Positions 33,336 to 35,006 of a stretch of 35,006 nucleotides of DNA are shown here, in pieces (the stretch's first letter is position 1; every line of letters begins with the position of its first letter). The DNA lies in assembly GCA_913065025.1 (NCBI GenBank), contig CAJYAP010000011.1:1-35006 (forward strand), given 5' to 3'. The position numbers were made by a program, and so were the translations under genes. The notes beneath the pieces were generated by a model. It was not told the DNA's origin and did not search any database. It saw only the letters and a program-made list of their open reading frames with translations. Origin of the DNA: an uncultured Gammaproteobacteria bacterium. Lineage in GTDB: Bacteria > Pseudomonadota > Gammaproteobacteria > Poriferisulfidales > GCA-002705445.

Positions 33336-34184
33336 ATGACTATTAATCGCGCAGCTCTTGGGATAACTATTATTTTTTTATTATCAGGCTGCGGCCTGTC
33401 AGTACCTGGCTTTGATAGTTCAGACAATTCTAATTCAAATTCTTCAGAGTATAAAATTGTATTAGACGAAAACTATGATGGTTATGGTGATGATGATGAG
33501 CTTAATAGCTCAGATATTGATAACGGAGCACAAAACTTTGCTCAATGCTCAAATCCAACTGAATGCGGCTTATTATGGGATATAGCAAAAGAATGGGTTA
33601 CAGAAAAGTCATTTTATAAATCCAAATTAAAAACCAATACTAATAATTTATTAGAAACCGAAATTGATCCTAGAAGAAAAAAATCTGACAAAATCACTTT
33701 TAAAGTCACTAGGATTCCAAATGGGAAAACAAATATTATAAAAATTTCAGCAACATGCCCAAAAAATTGTAAAAGTTATATTGATAAGGAGTATTTTGCA
33801 TTTAATAGCTATTTAAAAAATCATCTACTAGCTTACAAGAATGGCATTATTGGCTATGCCAAAGTCGAGGACGAAATACTTCAAAATGTAGATACAACTG
33901 ATACGCTTGATTTAGATATAAGTGACCTTACAGCAAGACCAGAAACATCTATTTTAGATGAAGATGAAATATCAAATAAAATTGAGGTCACGAAAACAAG
34001 AACAAAAAGGTATATTGGGAGAGTAGCTGAAAGTTTAATAGACGACCACTCTTGTAACAAACAAAGCGAAATTAATCTCATTAAAAAAACAAATAAAAGA
34101 GAATTATATGAAGTAAACTGCATAAAAGAAGTTAAACGATTGATTTTTGATTGCAAACCTGATGGTTGTGAGGTTCTACAATGA
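33336..34184 (+). CDS. Lipoprotein with C-terminal four-cysteine module (paralogue 1)
   Basis: It has 282 residues. The lipobox LSGC puts the lipidated cysteine at C19. An acidic Ser/Asn/Asp linker follows (about 25-65). The middle domain has C71-x5-C77, a WDIAKEWV helix and C141-x3-C145, reminiscent of hypothetical periplasmic proteins in other proteobacteria; I cannot name the family. The C-terminal 43 residues hold C240, C262, C273 and C278 with LYEVNC, the same module as in the next gene. It is probably anchored in the outer membrane, since no Asp follows the lipid cysteine. No Shine-Dalgarno is visible. It overlaps the next gene by ATGA. Confidence 0.75.
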   Translation: MTINRAALGITIIFLLSGCGLSVPGFDSSDNSNSNSSEYKIVLDENYDGYGDDDELNSSDIDNGAQNFAQCSNPTECGLLWDIAKEWVTEKSFYKSKLKTNTNNLLETEIDPRRKKSDKITFKVTRIPNGKTNIIKISATCPKNCKSYIDKEYFAFNSYLKNHLLAYKNGIIGYAKVEDEILQNVDTTDTLDLDISDLTARPETSILDEDEISNKIEVTKTRTKRYIGRVAESLIDDHSCNKQSEINLIKKTNKRELYEVNCIKEVKRLIFDCKPDGCEVLQ

Positions 34185-34495
34185 GAATATTTTTAAGAAT
34201 AAACTTAATTCTATCTATACTTGTTATGATGACCGCTTGCTCGACACTAAAGCCTGATAATATAAAAGATTGGTTAAAAGAGGGCACAAAAGATCATCAA
34301 GAAACAGTTAGCAAAACTAATAAAACGGGCAAAACAAACCTCAAAGATTTCTTATCCAAAAATGGCTGTATAAATGGATCAAGCGCCAAAATAATAGAGA
34401 CCAAAGACAAAGAATTTTTGCTGTATGAGGTAACTTGTGTAAAAAACTCAAAAAAATTTGTTGTTAAATGTAATGAGAGCAGCTGCTCGAAATAG
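34181..34495 (+). CDS. Small lipoprotein with the same four-cysteine module (paralogue 2)
   Basis: It has 104 residues. The lipobox MTAC gives lipidated C20. A Lys/Thr-rich linker leads to C63, C86, C97 and C102. The last three have the spacing C-x10-C-x4-C, identical to the C-terminus of the preceding lipoprotein, with shared LYEV-x-C-[IV]-K before it. It is effectively a stand-alone version of that module on a lipid anchor. The start overlaps the previous stop (ATGA), so the two are made together. Function unknown. Confidence 0.75.
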   Translation: MRIFLRINLILSILVMMTACSTLKPDNIKDWLKEGTKDHQETVSKTNKTGKTNLKDFLSKNGCINGSSAKIIETKDKEFLLYEVTCVKNSKKFVVKCNESSCSK

Positions 34496-34498
34496 GTT

Positions 34499-35006
34499 TT
34501 ATCTACTCTTCTTACTATTTAACCAATCTATTATAGGCTCAAAATAAGTTCTATCTACTTCTGTCATAGCAGGCCCCATCTCATATATACCTAAACCCTT
34601 TTCAGCACCCCTAATAAAGTTTTGGCTATCTCTTACCATAGTTAAAAAAGGTATCTTTTGCCCCTCTAAAAATTCATCTAGCTCCCAGTATATATTGGTA
34701 TAGTCTCTTCCTCGATTAGCTACTAAAGCAATTTTTGATTTTTTCTTCACAACCCTAGAGTGTTTTTTTATATTTTTGATAAAATCACCGGCTGCTCTCA
34801 TATCTATTGGTGAAGGCAATATTGGTATTATTACGCTTTCTGCCATATTTAATACTTTTGTTAGAGCTGCCCCTTGAAGTCCTGCGGGGGCGTCAATAAT
34901 TTTGTAATCAACACCTCTTTTTACTTTAACGCCATAACCTTTTATACCTGATATAGGTGGTTTTGCAGATGATCTGGCTTTTAACCAGCTAATTGAACTT
35001 TCTTGG
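34499..35006 (-). CDS. ParA/MinD-type ATPase, C-terminal part (cut by window edge)
   Basis: The frame is open from the right edge to a stop at 34499, giving 169 codons. An internal ATG at 34846 is not the real start because homologous sequence continues upstream. The Walker B-like strand DYKIIDAPAG, then ALTKVLNMAESVIIPILPSP and MRAAGDF, match ParA-family cores (switch II and following helix). The P-loop would lie beyond the edge. DAPAG in place of DTPP points to an orphan ParA, as used for positioning or replicon partition. It ends 3 bp from the convergent lipoprotein gene. Confidence 0.82.
   Translation of the reverse strand, partial: QESSISWLKARSSAKPPISGIKGYGVKVKRGVDYKIIDAPAGLQGAALTKVLNMAESVIIPILPSPIDMRAAGDFIKNIKKHSRVVKKKSKIALVANRGRDYTNIYWELDEFLEGQKIPFLTMVRDSQNFIRGAEKGLGIYEMGPAMTEVDRTYFEPIIDWLNSKKSR

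Noticed and set aside
34499-34846. A complete 115-residue protein starting at the ATG at 34846
   Set aside because: The frame stays open to the window edge and the upstream residues contain the ParA Walker B-like strand, so this is the C-terminal part of a larger gene.

Overview
The window is about 35 kb of very AT-rich, tightly packed bacterial chromosome. Gene content and order point to a Gram-negative gammaproteobacterium: smg-topA-tsaC-hemF, def-fmt-trkA-trkH, a hisB-hisH-hisA-hisF-hisE run leading into tatABC, znuA divergent from zur-znuC-znuB, a lipid A-type acyltransferase, and two outer-membrane barrels. Low G+C, short spacers, overlapping gene ends and few terminators suggest a streamlined, probably marine lineage (SAR86-like or SUP05-like in style). 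That placement is inference; no rRNA or species marker is present. I see no mobile element, prophage, CRISPR array or integrase.

Layout. 1-129 is the start of an unknown secreted protein cut by the window edge. 198-4384 is a zinc-uptake locus: znuA on the minus strand, zur-znuC-znuB on the plus strand, then a His-rich outer-membrane barrel gene. Near-identical 17-bp Zur-type palindromes lie in the znuA/zur gap and in front of the barrel gene. 4545-4621 is a tRNA with a CAT anticodon, read as tRNA-Ile2, followed by a glycosyltransferase. 5387-10449 holds a queuosine-precursor transporter, a secreted nuclease, a secreted peroxiredoxin, two cell-wall enzymes (M23 and YkuD), an AmpG-type permease and exonuclease III. 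10508-19232 is biosynthesis and housekeeping: pyrE, aroE, hemB, dsbB, a DUF4399 protein, a TupA-like binding protein, hemF, tsaC, topA, smg. 19437-24662 is def-fmt-trkA-trkH and the acyltransferase. 24726-30543 is his-tat-gpmI.

The right end, 30540-35006, is the least ordinary part. It has an unrecognised secreted protein, a major porin with a long structured 5' leader, a 446-bp intergenic region with several inverted repeats, two tandem lipoproteins sharing a C-terminal four-cysteine module, and the 3' part of a ParA/MinD-type ATPase.

How the parts fit. The best candidate for a poorly described system is the zinc locus. A non-TonB, His-rich barrel under its own Zur box would complete an outer-membrane-to-cytoplasm zinc route with ZnuABC. 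TopA here lacks zinc-finger cysteines and HemB has the zinc-independent metal-site signature; both would fit a low-zinc lifestyle. The second candidate is the paralogous lipoprotein pair. Three genes (glycosyltransferase, dsbB, trkA) have a TATAAT box so near the ATG that leaderless or near-leaderless mRNAs are likely.
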